A stretch of DNA of 64,000 bases from Dryocosmus kuriphilus (lineage: Eukaryota; Arthropoda; Insecta; Hymenoptera; Cynipidae), in NCBI GenBank assembly GCA_038277395.1, contig CM076197.1, positions 101,210,442 to 101,274,441 of the forward strand. Reading direction: 5' to 3'. Below the pieces are notes generated by a model, which ran no database searches, was not told where the DNA came from, and worked only from the letters and a program-made list of their open reading frames with translations. A program made the position numbers and the translations under genes. Below are positions 21,030 through 32,800 of this stretch, in pieces. The first letter of the stretch is position 1, and each line of letters starts with the position of its first letter.

Positions 21030-22700
21030 ACTGACCAAACAACGACTTTACCTACTTAATACTTATTCAAACTTCTTTCCAAGAAAAATAATATCCTGAA
21101 AGATTTTTTTCCTTAAGAATTTTTTTTCTGAAGATGAAAATAATGTGCTATTGTATCGAGTTTTTAAAGAATTTAATGCTTTAATTGTCAAGAATCAATT
21201 TAAAATTACTGGCTCAGAAAATATTTGTTTAGTGGTAAGAAATTTGAGGTTCTATAAACGTGGCCCTGTTTTCCTAATATGAAAAATCGTACGTCTCGTA
21301 CACATGTAATTATTGATCTCTTTCCCTTGCTAATAAAGTGATCATCCGAATGAATCGAAGTATACAATAGTGAAACGACACATACGCATTATTATACTGT
21401 CATTGCTTTAAATTAGTAAATTATAAAAAACTTTCATTTCTCCAATACTTGGATGCATTCCAATGACATTCAAAATTTCTGTCTAACCATATCACCAAAA
21501 TGGCTACTTAAAAGTTATCTAAACTACCTTTTAACAAAAATACGTCACGAAAATACGTCTCAGTCTAAATAGAAATATTACTTCAATTTTTTACAATACC
21601 AGTAATTGTATGCATCCAAATTAGGTTTATTTCCTCTGTGTGATAAAACAACGGTCTTAACTACTTAATACTGATTCAAACTTCTTTCCAACAAAAACAA
21701 TGTCCTTAAAGTATATTCAAATGTCAATAAAAAATATGTTACATATCAATAATAGTTACAATTATCCAACAGGCATTTACATTGTATATCTGACAAAATA
21801 ATGACTATAACTACTGAAAACTGGTTGAAGTGTAAATTCGATAGAAATGCAGTTCATTAGGCATGTTTTTACCAAGTCAAATACGTTTACTTCCATAGCA
21901 ATAATAATTATAGTTATTCAAGTTGAGTTTGCTTATTCTATCGGATGGAAGCAATATCAGAAAATAAACAAATTTGATCCAAACTCCAAATCAATGCAAT
22001 GTTTGCATGAAATCCTAGTGGACCTTCCTTCTTTTGTCTGACAAAATCAAAATCAAAACTACTAAAAATAGATATAAACTATTCTTCATTTAACATAATC
22101 TTCCGATAACATGTACCGGACGAATTCTTTTTTTTTTTTTTTTCACATGACCACCAGCCTTTCATTTATCCAAACATCATGTACTGCTCTTGCTTCACCA
22201 AATCAGCTGATAACTACTAAGAACTGATTAAAAGTGGGTTCCAATGGAAAAGTTGACATATAACTTAAAATAAAATATTCGTGTCACAATAAAATACCTC
22301 ACTGTATGAAAAAGAGATTATATTACTCTGTCTGGACAAATCAAGGTCATAACTACTGAACAATAATTTCTCTGCTTCTTTTTACTCACTTTAAGGCCAC
22401 TGGCTTTTAGTATCCAAACATGCGATTCTTGTGTACTTTTTTGCCTAGTTTTTGTTGGTATATTCTGCTAATCTCTGCGATAAATATACTTTTTAAAATG
22501 ACATAATGAACATAATAAGTAACTAGATTGAGTGATAAACCTCTGGTGAAATTTTTTAGTGTAGAATACATTGATAAAAATGGTTTATATTTTTTATTTC
22601 AGAATTTAAATTTATTGAGATTTTAATATGTTTTTTAATATAGATGGATTCTAGAGTTCTTCTTTAAACGCATTTTTCTCGCGACTGTGAAGGTATAATA
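21030..22700. repeat. Diverged module repeat with ACTACTGAAAA core
   Basis: No gene. A loosely repeated module with TCTGAC-A-ATCA... followed by AACTACTGAAAA and AAACTA recurs at about 21,500, 21,660, 21,795, 22,050, 22,210 and 22,345. It also occurs inside both duplicated units (17,640 and 17,790; 19,430 and 19,580) and, more weakly, near 28,005 and 34,905. Spacing is irregular at 130-170 bp. This looks like an old interspersed or tandem family. Confidence 0.5.
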
Positions 22701-23031
22701 AAAATTTGACTTGGAATTATTTTGGAGGTTAGAATTAGAATGTTTTATAAAATTTAAGAATTTAGAATTAAATAATTTTTTAATACCTTGAGTAGTAGTG
22801 ATGAAGTAAAATTATTCATTAACCTTTGAGGAAACATAGTTAATAATTGTTGACAGTAATTGATAAAAATTTCTTTGATTGGAGAGGTACAAAAGCGTAC
22901 CACTCCATGGTGAAGGATGCTGAGTACTAACGGGATGGAAAGTTTTTTTGGAAGAGGGGAAATTTAAATTGAAGGAAAGGCGCTAATTTTTAAAAATTAA
23001 ATATATAGTGTTGCGATAATGAGGATAAAAT

Positions 23032-23537
23032 TCAATTAGTAATGTTATTTAAAACAGAGTTGTAAGCAGGGTTGAACGATTGGAGATCTGTAATTTTATT
23101 TAAAACATTATCACCTTTCTTCTTAATGTACAACATTTCAACAAAGGTTCTTTTATAATAATTTGATTCTTTGTGCAGAATTTTTATGTTGTCCCATTTG
23201 ATAGAATATGGATCGCTATCATGGTTTGAATGGACATGCTTGGCAACTTCTTTATGGTTTTGATGCAATGTTGAATATTTCTCTTGTGTTCGTTTCTTCT
23301 AGTTTCTAAGGATCTTTTAGTTTGGCCTATATAGGACATGCCACAAACACAATCTAATTCATAAACAACATTGCATTGATCGAGTTTGTTTAAAGGGTCT
23401 TTTCCAAGTTTTATAAAAAGGTCAAGTTTTGAGTCAATTTTGAAAATAGTGTCTATGTTGAAATTGGAAAAAAGTCTGCGAATTGGGTACGAGATATCTG
23501 GGTAAAAATTGAAGGAAACAATTGTTTTGTCAATCAA
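23032..23537 (-). pseudogene. PLE GIY-YIG endonuclease region
   Basis: 23537-23184 contains IFKIDSKLDLFIKLGKDPL and the Cys-containing CVCGMSYIGQTKRSLETRRNEHKR core. A frameshift near 23,260 then leads to 23268-23032 with VAKHVHSNHDSDPY, IKILHKESNYYKRTFVEMLYIK and a C-terminal DLQSFNPAYNSVL. All endonuclease blocks are present in two frames. Confidence 0.85.
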
Positions 23538-23662
23538 TTGATTGCTTTTATTATCATTTGTATTAAGTAAGAAATTTGATCTATTATTAATCTGGAAAAG
23601 TCTGTGTCTAATATGTTTTTCAATAAAAGAAATGGGATAATTGTTATATTCTAGAGTTTTTT

Positions 23663-24340
23663 TTAAACAAATAGGATGTTATCATGGTGAAAACATTGTT
23701 CAGAGAGGAGGATAGCAGAATCTAATACATTTTTTATAACAGCAATCTTTTCATGGACAGGATGGTTTGAATAGAAATTAAGCAATCTACATGAATAAGT
23801 GCTTTTTCTGTACCAATTTGTAATTATGTTATTGGAAGAATTTCTTATAATTTTTAGGTTTAAAAAATTAATAGATTTTTCATTTTCAATTTCATGAGTA
23901 AACTGTAGTCTATCATGATAACTATTAAAACAAGAAATAGTTTGTTGAATTTTTCCTTTAGGTATGATGAGGAACGTATCATCTACATATCTAAGAAAGG
24001 TATGAATTTTGAAATCGAATTCTTTGAACACTTTAACCTCTAAGTCCTGTAAGACAATTTCGGCTAAAATGCCGGAAATGGGAGAACCCATAGGTGTACC
24101 AAATTTTTGATTGTAGAATTTATTATTAAATTGAAAGGAAGTGGAATTCATGAGGAAAGAAATAGCTTCTTTGAATTTATCTAATGGAATATTAGTTGAT
24201 TTTTTAATAAAAGACCATCTCTTATCAATGCCGGATAAAACTAAGTCAAGAGGAATGTTAGTGAAAAGTGAAGAGACGTCAAGAGATAGAAATATGTGGT
24301 TTTTTGGAAATTTAACTTTTTTAATGGAATCATGAAACGT
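23663..24340 (-). pseudogene. PLE reverse transcriptase, catalytic core kept
   Basis: The 23663-24151 frame is open for 162 codons: QKFGTPMGSPISGILAEIVL, FLRYVDDTFLIIP (intact YVDD), QFTHEIENEKSINFLNLKI and LLNFYSNHPVHEKIAVIK. Upstream, to 24,340, the same strand reads SLDVSSLFTNIP and KRWSFIKK. The N-terminal half of the RT is missing, so the copy is truncated. Confidence 0.85.
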
Positions 24341-24345
24341 TATTA

Positions 24346-24940
24346 AATATCTTAAACTGAAAAATTGTCTGGATGCGTTGTCTTCTTCAATACCTCAGAT
24401 TTAAATTAGATGTGGTTATGTTATGGTAAGTGAAAACACAGAGTGCATTTCAATTATAGTATTGGGAGTAACTAATTTATCAAAAAATAAATTTTAAAAT
24501 TCTATATTATTAGTAGTTTATGACATACACTTACCCCAAAACTATTTTTCCATCAAGCAACCCAAAGAGCTTCAAAATACAATAATAAATTTTATGAGCA
24601 AGTTTATTCCGAGAGATGGAGAACTATTTTTTGAGTGTAGATCAGATTTGAAAACTTTGAAGTTTCAAATAATTTTAAAAGAGTTTACTATATTTGATGA
24701 AATTTCATAGTCGTTTCATTCTAAAAGTTTTGAAAATGAAGAGCGTTGGCTTGCATGATTAAAATTGGATAGATTTCAAGTTTGATTAGATTCGATTTAT
24801 ATGCATATACTAACTGATTTATGATAATATAAATAATTTATTTTCAATTACATCAAATTCCACTAACTGCTGATATAAAATTATATGAACAATTGAAGAC
24901 TTCAAAAAGATTGAAATAATTTTATGTAAATTTGATAATT
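24346..24940. other. Gene-free AT-rich DNA
   Basis: No frame, repeat or terminus recognised. Confidence 0.4.
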
Positions 24941-27125
24941 AAAAGCCGTCGAGTTTGTGAAATTCTTTAAAATCATTTTTAGTCTTTGGAAATCCTGTGA
25001 AACTTCTAAAAATCTTTGAAAATCTTTTAAATCACTTTGAGATCTCTTTAAAATCCCTTCACAATCTTTAAGATCATTTTACGTCTCTCGAAATCTTTTG
25101 AAAGTCCTTAAACTCTTTTGAGTTCTTTTAAAATAGCTTAAAAATCCTTAAAATCACTTTAATTCTCATAAAATCTCCTGAAACATCTTAAAACCCCTTG
25201 AATTTCTGTGAAATTATAAAAAGTCTTTTAAAATCTATTAAAATACTTGGAGATCTTTTGAAAATCTTTTTATATTCTTAGAAATCATTAAAAATCTCTC
25301 GATATCCTCGAAATCATTTTGAAAAGCCTTAAACTCCCTTGAAATCTTAAAATATCCTACGAAAGTCTTTAAAATTCCTTGAAATCCTTAGAAATTACTT
25401 GATATATTTTAGTTTCTTCTAGTTTGCTACAAAATCCCTTGATCTCGTGAAATCCTTTGAAATCCTTTGGATAAATTTCCTTGGAATCTTTGAAATTCTT
25501 TGAAATTTCTAAAAATGTTGAAAAATTTTACCCTACTTTGAAACCTTTTTAAATCCTTTAAATATTTTAAAATCATTCTACGTCTCTTGTAATACTTTAA
25601 AATACTTTAAAATCCCTTGAGATTTCTTAAAATGATTGAAAGCTTCTGAAATTTTTAAAAATATTTTGAAATCTATTAGAACATTTTGACATTTTTTTAA
25701 CATCACATCAAATTCTTTAAAAGCATTTAAATTCTCTTGAAATTCCTTGAAATCACTTGAACTATTTTGAAATCTCTTGGCATTTCTAAAAAATTTTAAA
25801 AATCTATTCAAATATTTCACAAGCTTTTTAAAATCCCTTTAAATTTTTTAAAAATATTTAAACCCACTTGAATTCCTTTCAAATATTTTTTACTGTCTTA
25901 AAATCTCTTACAAATTTCCAAATTTCACTTAAATCTTTAAAATCTCTTCAAATTTATTGAATACCCTTTAAAGTCTCTTTAAAGCTCTTTTTATCAAATA
26001 TTTATAAAATTCTTTAAATACTTTTAAATATGTTTAAAACCCCTTCAAATACTTCGAAATCTTTTGTAAATCACTTCAAATTCTTTAGAATCCTTTGAAA
26101 TTCCTTAAAATCATTGAAAATTACTCTAAAGAGTCTTAAATATTTTAAAATCCTTTGAAATCCTTTAAAATCCTTTAAAGTGTTTTAAATATTTAAAATT
26201 CCTTAAAATTCCCTAAAATCAATTAAAATCTCTTGAAAGATTTAAAAGCTGCTTTGAAGTTGCTTGAAATTTCTTGAAAATCTCAAACTCTCTTGAATTC
26301 TTAAAAATTACTTAAAATTCCGTAAGTGATTTGAATTCTCTTAAAATCGCTTGAATCTCCTTCAAATCGCTTAACATTCTTTGAAATTTTAAAATTTCGC
26401 CAAGCGGTTCAAAATTTGTGAAAATTACTTAAAATCATATTAAATCTCTTAAAAAGCATTAAAATCTCTTGGAAATTCTTCAAAATCCCTTGAAATTCCT
26501 TAAAATGACTTAAAATCCCTTCAAATTCTTTGAGATTTTTAAAAATATTTTAAAATCTATTAAAATACTTTTAAATCTTTTTGAAATCCTTTAAAATACT
26601 TTAAATCATTGTAAATCTTTTGAAATTCTTTAAAATCACTTAAAATTCTTTAAATGATTCGAATTTTCTTAAAATCCCTTGAATCTCCTTAACATCGCTT
26701 GAAATTCTTGGAAATTTTTAAATCCCGTCAAATTCTTTATGAAATTCTTCAAAATCTTTTAAAGACTCTTCAAATCTCTTAAAATCGCTTGAATTTCCTT
26801 TAAATAACTAAAAATCTCTTGAAACCTTTCGAAATTTTTTAAAATATCTTAAAATCTATTAAAATACTTCACAATATTATGAACATCCCTTTCAATTCTT
26901 TAAAATTATTTAAAACCACTTGAACTTCTTTAGAAAATTTTGCACGTGCCTTAATTTCTCTTAGAAATTTCCAAAAATTACTCAAGATCTCTTAAAATCC
27001 TTTATAGTTCTTTAAAATTCCTTGAAATTCTTGAAATTCATTTAAAATGACTTGAAATCTCTTGGAAATCCTGAAACTGTTTTAAATTCTTTAAAATCCT
27101 TTAAATCTGATCTTGAAGTCTGTTT
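24940..27125. repeat. 2.2-kb degenerate short-period repeat (AAATCNCTTGAAAT type)
   Basis: Almost the whole block is made of variants of TTTGAAATCCC, CTTAAAATC and CTTTAAAATC, so a T-run/A-run pair recurs roughly every 10-12 bp for some 2.2 kb. Units are never identical, and spacing drifts. There is no coding potential; open frames are chance products of the repeat. Confidence 0.9.
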
Positions 27126-28910
27126 AAAGTCGTAAATATTATATTTAATAATAAATAATAATTACAAGCTATGGTAAATTAATTAAACAAAAAAAAAAGA
27201 ACATGAAAAATGTTTGAAAATTAGGAAGAGTAACTTTAAAATAAATTTTTGTTCTGTAAAAAAATTGATACTCTTACTTGCAGGTTATATGATTTTGATA
27301 CCTTAACAATTTTTTGAGGTCTTGATGAACCAGAGTTTCATTGTTATTATTTTAAAGGATCGACGACATAAGTTTTTGAGACCTTTTTTGTGAAGTCTCA
27401 ATTTAGTTCGTGCCGACTAAAAAATGCTGTGTCTCAAAATCGGGTCAATATTGGACTCAAAATAATCCCAGCCTTTTTCTGTGCATGATATTGACATTTA
27501 TTGACTACTTTTGAGAAATTTTATGTAATAACATCGATCGAATTTTAAGGTAATAGTTTTTATATGGTATTTTAATCTCAAAAATGATTAACAACAAATT
27601 TTATGAACAATAGACACATTGCTCGGTTTTATTATTATTTTAGAAATTCTTGAAAAAGCCCCGCAGTTGAGGTCGAAACGTCGAATATAATAAAATTGAT
27701 TTTTACACGCTATCAATGTCTTTGTTCGTCAATGTTTTATGCCCGTAAGACCAAATAAATACAATTTAATCAAATTAAAACGGTCAAAGAAAGATTGATT
27801 TCACAAGAAGTGAAGTTGTATACATGAGAAATCTCTACTATCTTAAGGAACCCACAACTTAATTTGTAATCCGAACTACCAGAGACTTGTTAACAGTATT
27901 ATGCAGAAAATTCTATTCTACTGGTACCAACTCAAAGATCCAAGACGTAACAATTTCATTCATCCAAATTACACATATTAATTATGTCCAGTCAAATCGT
28001 GTCCATTACTACTGAAACTCGATTGAAACAGCCTTCCCTTTACAAAAATATTCCTAACCAATACTTGACCCCAAAAAGGGCAAAAAATTCGAATTTATTT
28101 GCCATTCTGCTTTAATATAAGATCCAGAAAATGACGGCAAAAACCGTTGGTGGTACCATTTCGCGAATAATAATAGTAATAATACGTAGTATTAACCTTC
28201 TCGGACCAGCAAGCTCAAATTGGGGTGAGAATTGTTCCAGGGGACGCACATCTGGAGTTGACATATCGTCAATGTATGAGAAGAGAGAGAGGACGAGATG
28301 GAGGGTTAAATCGAGAGAGAGAGTGAGATCGAAAGTTAGATCAAGAGAAGGACGAGACGAGTGGCAGTACGGACATAAAGGTGGAGGGTCGAGGGAAAAC
28401 GGAAACGAGCATAGACGATATACATGCCTACAAGGCGTTACCAACCCTAGCCGAAACCTCGAGGGCTGAAGCTGTCGCGTGATTTATATGGGAACAATTT
28501 CACGTCTCGTGGATCAGATAATCGAGCATTGATTGGTGCTTATAATTGATTGTGGATTGTTCGCGTCGTGAATTTACCTGTAAGCAATATTTTATGCATC
28601 AATCATTATTCTTTGATCTCCCAAGTGAAACGGAACAAAATTTAAACACTATGCATCTCTAATAAGCTATCACACGTAAATAATTTATTTAACTATTCAG
28701 TAAAATACAACTAAATACGTGCGTAACTCTATACTTTCTTAACATTATTATTCCTTTTAAATTCTCTCCACTTTTACGTTTTAACAGTGAAATTATCGGA
28801 ACCTTTATTTGAAGCCAAAATTAAAGGCTTTAGTTATGTTATAAGAGTTTAGTAATTCTAAATTATAGCTTTAATTAATAAGTGAATAAAAAAATAAATC
28901 ATTATAAGTA
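27126..28910. other. Gene-free; includes a purine-rich block at 28,130-28,470
   Basis: 27,649-27,683 holds a degenerate hammerhead-like motif. 28,130-28,620 is less AT-rich, with an AGAGAGAG/GGACGAG purine run giving an apparent SR-like frame (28131-28469). That frame has a mirror frame on the other strand and no recognisable domain. Could be a regulatory or untranslated segment. Confidence 0.4.
27649..27683 (+). ncRNA. Degenerate hammerhead-like motif (PLE relic)
   Basis: CTTGAAAAAG, GCCCC...GAGGTC and GAAACGTCG stand in the order and spacing of a hammerhead core (CUGANGA, stem II, GAAAC). The first block deviates from consensus and stem II pairs poorly, so self-cleavage is unlikely. The following ATATAATAAAATTG resembles a PLE terminal region. 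Confidence 0.4.
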
Positions 28911-28912
28911 TA

Positions 28913-30230
28913 CGAGGTGTGATCAAAAGTAAGGTGACTTTTTGAATTTCGCGGGATGCGTACAGTCGATATTCGTTTTCTTTTTTTCTTATGTTGGTAC
29001 ACTCGACCCAAACACGTGTGCACAGTTTCAGCTATATAGCATTTTTTGTTTGTTTGTGAGGGGCATAAAGGTTAGAAGTGTTTTGCGTGCTCGGCGATAT
29101 TCTGCTGTCGAAAAAAATGGATCAAAGAATTTGCATCCAATTTTGTGTAAAAAATGCAAGTAAGTGCTCCAAAACACTTGAAATGTTGACAGTGGCATAT
29201 GGTGTGTGTACTCTGAATAAAAAAAAATTTTTATAAGTGGTACAAGCTTTTTCGGGAGGCCGAGAAGATGTTAATGACGAACTCGCCCTGAACGTCCCAG
29301 CACGTCAAGAACTGATGAAAACGTTGAAGAAGTGAAGAAAATAGTGTTGGCGAATCGTCGAATTACCATTAGAGAAACTGCTGATGATTTCGGCATCTCG
29401 TTTGGCTCGTGCTAAGCAGTTTTAGTGGATATTTTGGCATGAGACGTGTGTCAGCGAAGTTTGTTCCGAAATTGCTAAATTTTGACCAAAAGAACCGTCG
29501 CGTGAGCATCGCTCAGAAGCTGTTGAATGACGTCAACGGCGACCCAGACTTGCTCAAAAGGCTCATAACAGGTGATGAAACATGGGTATATGGTTATGAC
29601 GTCGAAACTAAGGCTCAGTCATCCCAGTGGAAGCATTCTGGATCAGCAGGACCAAAAAAAGCACGCCAAGTTCGATTGAATGTCAAGGTTTTGCTTACCG
29701 TTTTCTTCGATTATCATGGCGTAGTGCATCAGGAGTTCTTACCACAAGGTCGTACAGTTAATAAAGAGTATTACCATGAACTTATGCGCCGTTTGCGTTA
29801 AGCAATAAGAAAAAAACGTCCGGAATTGTGGAAAAGCCAGTCATGGCTATTGCACCACGATAATGCGCCAGCTCACACGTCATTTCTTGTTCGTAACTTT
29901 TTGGCCAATAACAACACCATAATCATGCCTCAGCCACCGTATTCACCAGATTTGGCTCCCTGCGACTTTTTCCTGTTTCCAAAACTGAAAAGACCCACGA
30001 TAGGACGGCGTTTTGCGACGATTGAGGACATAAAGAACGCATCGCTGGAAGATCTGAAGGCTGTACTAAAAAGTGCCTATCAGAAATGCTTTGAGGATTG
30101 GAAAAAGCGCTGGCGCAAATGTATTATATCCGAGTGGGATTACCTTGAAGGGGACAACATCAATATTGATGAGTAAATAAATATTTTTTGATAAAAATAA
30201 AAAGTCACCTTACTTCTTGATCACACCTCG
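28913..30230 (+). mobile_element. Mariner transposon, nearly full length
   Basis: The left end CGAGGTGTGATCAAAAGTAA pairs with the right end, whose reverse complement is CGAGGTGTGATCAAGAAGTA. TA dinucleotides flank both. The length of 1318 bp and a complete set of transposase motifs mark it as the best-preserved mariner here. Its ends match those of the 45.4-kb copy, so both belong to one subfamily, different from the 18-21 kb pair. Confidence 0.93.
29117..30176 (+). pseudogene. Mariner transposase, several lesions
   Basis: The N-terminal part (29,117-29,400) starts MDQRICIQFCVKNASKCSK but has frameshifts and stops. From 29,436 the frame reads RRVSAKFVPKLL, LITGDETWVYGYDVETK (first Asp), FFDYHGVVHQEFLP, LLHHDNAPAHTSF (second Asp), QPPYSPDLAPCDFFLFPKLK (third Asp, 34-residue spacing) and a normal C-terminus to 30,176. 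A single in-frame TAA at 29,799 splits the catalytic domain. Confidence 0.9.
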
Positions 30231-30231
30231 T

Positions 30232-30740
30232 ATAGTGGAATTCATTAATTAACGAGGAAACCGAAATTGAAAATGTTTGCATGTAAAGCAGCTTTCTCCA
30301 GACTAAGACTCATTCCTCACGCCAATAATTTTGTCTCCGGCTTACACGAGACACCAATCCCGACATTTTCAGGTCGCATTTTCGAGAGCTTATTGTGGTT
30401 GGCCCTTCGTAAATTTAACACGAGGGTCAAGTCTCAATCCAACTCTGGCTATTTACTTTATACGGTCATTTTGCGCAGCAACTGGTTTTTAACCTTTCCC
30501 GTTCGAGCTCCAAGTTTGCAAGATTGTAAACCCGACACAGAAAAATCTCTTGTCTATAGAATTCAAAAGTGTCTGAACTGCAATTACAGATAAAATAATA
30601 CACGCACAACAAAAATCTGTAGAATCTACAAAAAAATGTGTAGAATCTACAGATTTAGTCTGCTGGCATAGGGACAGCAGATTATTTCTGTAGATACTAC
30701 AAAAAAAATTTGCTAGTCAAATCCTTTGAATTTACAGATA
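30232..30740. other. Less AT-rich segment and ACAGATTT palindromic repeat
   Basis: 30,260-30,560 has balanced composition and no recognised domain. 30,610-30,760 contains repeated ATCTACAGATTT and a TTACAGATAAAATCTGTAA palindrome. The same ACAGATTT/AATCTGT palindromic style recurs at 34,200-34,455, suggesting a MITE family. Confidence 0.45.
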
Positions 30741-31950
30741 AAATCTGTAAAACAAAAATTTGTAGATCGTTTTGAGATGAGCAATTTTACTCTCTACTGT
30801 TTTTTTTCTGTATCTCGCATATTTAGCCGAAAAAAGGATTTTTTTATTTAGTGAAAACCGTTTTTTATGAATAAAACCATAACCACTGGTCAAAAACCGC
30901 TGGTTAACGAATTCGTCCTTTCTTTTTGGACCCTGAATAAGTGTGTCAAAGCGCAATCCAATCTGATGATTCTTTCAAAAGTTATCGCGGTAACAGACGC
31001 CGATGACGACAACAACAACGACAACAACGACAACAATAACAAAAGACAGACAGGCACCGTCGTAAAAACGTTTTTTCTCACTCAGGGGGTCTCAAAACGT
31101 GGAGATTTTATGAAAACTGCCAGGGTCAAATTTTACATAAATCTAATAAATTCTCTGATGAGAATGTAAAAATAGAAAGGACGAAAAAAAAAAATTTTTT
31201 ATTTATTTAAAAAAATATTTATTATTAATAATTATTAATATTATTGGGATGACTGAAAAATCCCAAAAAATAATATTTCCAACACTGTAAAATTGCTGAC
31301 CAAAAAAATACCGAAATTTAAAATTCCCGACAGAAAATTTTTATTTAATAAATATTAATTAAAAACAATTTCCTTAATTTAAGAATAATTAATAGTTATT
31401 AAAGGCAATTTTTAAAATTTTTTAAATATGAGAATTTTAAATTTCGGTAATATTATAAACTGTTGGGATTTTTCCAATCTGGAAAATTTTCTTTTCGGCA
31501 CTTTTCTAATGTTGGTAATTTTATATTTCAGTATTTTCTATCGCTTTTGTCCTTTCTAGTTTATTAAATAATAATAATAATAATAGTAATAATAATAATA
31601 ATAATTGAAATTTTCAAATGAAAATAATTTTTCTCTCACGTATAAGATTTAAGGCTTTTTCTTAAGCTTTAAATAATTTTAAATTATATTTGAAATATTT
31701 CTCATATTAATATTATTTTATAATATTTATTTAAAATTTTGTTCCTTAAAATTAAAAAAATTAATTAATTAAATTCATTTATTTTAAAATTATATATTAC
31801 TTTTTAAAAAGATATTTTTAGGTATGAATAACATATCATTTCTAAAGCTTAATTTTTTATAGTTTAAAAATATTAAATATAATATTAAATTTTAACCTAA
31901 TTATTTTCGAAAATTTTAATTTTTCTAAATATTTCAATTAGTCCTGAAAC
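30740..31950. repeat. Duplicated non-coding unit, copy 1
   Basis: It contains TTTGTAGATCGTTTTGAGATG, AACCACTGGTCAAAAACCGC, a (CAACAACGA)n run, CTCACTCAGGGGGTCTCAAA, then long AT-rich DNA with (AAT)n and TTTTTCTCTCACG...TAAGATTTAAGG. Copy 2 (32,790-33,960) has the same order ~2.02 kb downstream. No reading frame is shared between copies beyond chance, so it is non-coding. Confidence 0.85.
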
Positions 31951-31964
31951 AATTGTATCATAAA

Positions 31965-32215
31965 AAAATCTGCCCGCTTCGGGGGCACATTTTCATCGCG
32001 CGCTTCGCGCTCGGATGGTTTTGGTCCTTGCACATCGTGCTCGGTATTCGTTACTTGGGTCTTAACATTTCAAAACACCTACATTTAATGAGATTATTAA
32101 ATTTGGATTTTTTATTAAAAATTACAAAAGAAATTACTTTACTTAAGGCTCTATCGACCTTAAGGAATACATTCTCATCATGACACTCGCGCTTCGCGCT
32201 CGACAATTAAATTTT
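31965..32215. repeat. CGCGCTTCGCGCTCG repeats
   Basis: GCGCGCTTCGCGCTCGGATG (about 31,998) and TCGCGCTTCGCGCTCGAC (about 32,186) flank an AT-rich insert. The preceding CCCGCTTCGGGGGC is similar. These GC-rich hairpin-forming words stand out from the AT-rich surroundings and may be ends of a small element. Confidence 0.5.
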
Positions 32216-32339
32216 TTTCAAACACATTGTAGATTGGTAAAATTTTTTTATGATTTTCCAAATTTTCACAATGCAGGATTTCGATTCTTAAAAGTAAAAC
32301 GATGAGTCTTATAAATAAATTTTGTAGCTCATTCCAAGG

Positions 32340-32800
32340 TGAATAATTCTGCTTGTTAATATTTTCTCATATTTTGCATAGTTTTGCTGAAAAGTGGTTT
32401 TCATTATATTTCATAACATATTTCACGAATGAATCAAAAACTACACGTCTGTTCAAAAAAATGATAGGGAGCAAATTTGTAGATCTTTTTGAGGTGAAAA
32501 ACTTTGTTAATTATCATTTTTTCGCATCTTGCATAGTTTGGCGAGAAATTTGAATTTTTTATTTTTAATAACGTTTTCTCGATTAAAACAAAAACCGTGC
32601 ATTTTATCAAAAATCGGTTAACACAAAATTTTTAGATCTTTTCGAGTTGAACAACTTTGTTTATTATCATTTTTGCGTATCTTGAATATTTTGGCAAGAA
32701 ACCGCAGTTTTTTATTTTTAATAACGTTTTCTCGATTAAAACAAAAACCGTGCATTTTATCAAAAAATGGTAAATACAAAATTTGTAGATCTTTTTGAGA
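32340..32800. repeat. ~153-bp tandem repeats
   Basis: TTAATAACGTTTTCTCGATT followed by AAAACAAAAACCGTGCATTT occurs at 32,565 and again at 32,718. Related, more diverged units with AATTTGTAGATCTTTTTGAG start near 32,470 and 32,775 and in the copy-1 unit near 30,758. The array runs straight into duplicated unit copy 2. Confidence 0.8.

Larger units (their letters stand above)
22700..24345 (-). mobile_element. Penelope-like retroelement, 5'-truncated
   Basis: The minus strand codes for part of an RT (about 24,340-23,663) and a GIY-YIG endonuclease (23,537-23,032). They are followed by a terminal region whose TTTTGGAGGTTAG (22,722) matches the PLE at 8.45 kb. RT starts within SLDVSSLFTN. Frameshifts separate the domains. 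I saw no hammerhead core here. Confidence 0.85.

Noticed and set aside
24940..27125. CRISPR-like or regular direct-repeat array
   Set aside because: Units are ~10-12 bp, continuously degenerate and without spacers; this is short-period repeat DNA.
28131..28469. 112-codon frame with SR/ER-rich sequence, apparently coding
   Set aside because: It is a translation of a purine-rich GAGAGA block; the opposite strand is equally open over the same span, and no domain or splice context supports it.
31965..32183. 76-codon frame at 31,953-32,183
   Set aside because: Arises from the CGCGCTTCGCGCTCG repeat and adjoining AT-rich DNA; no similarity recognised.
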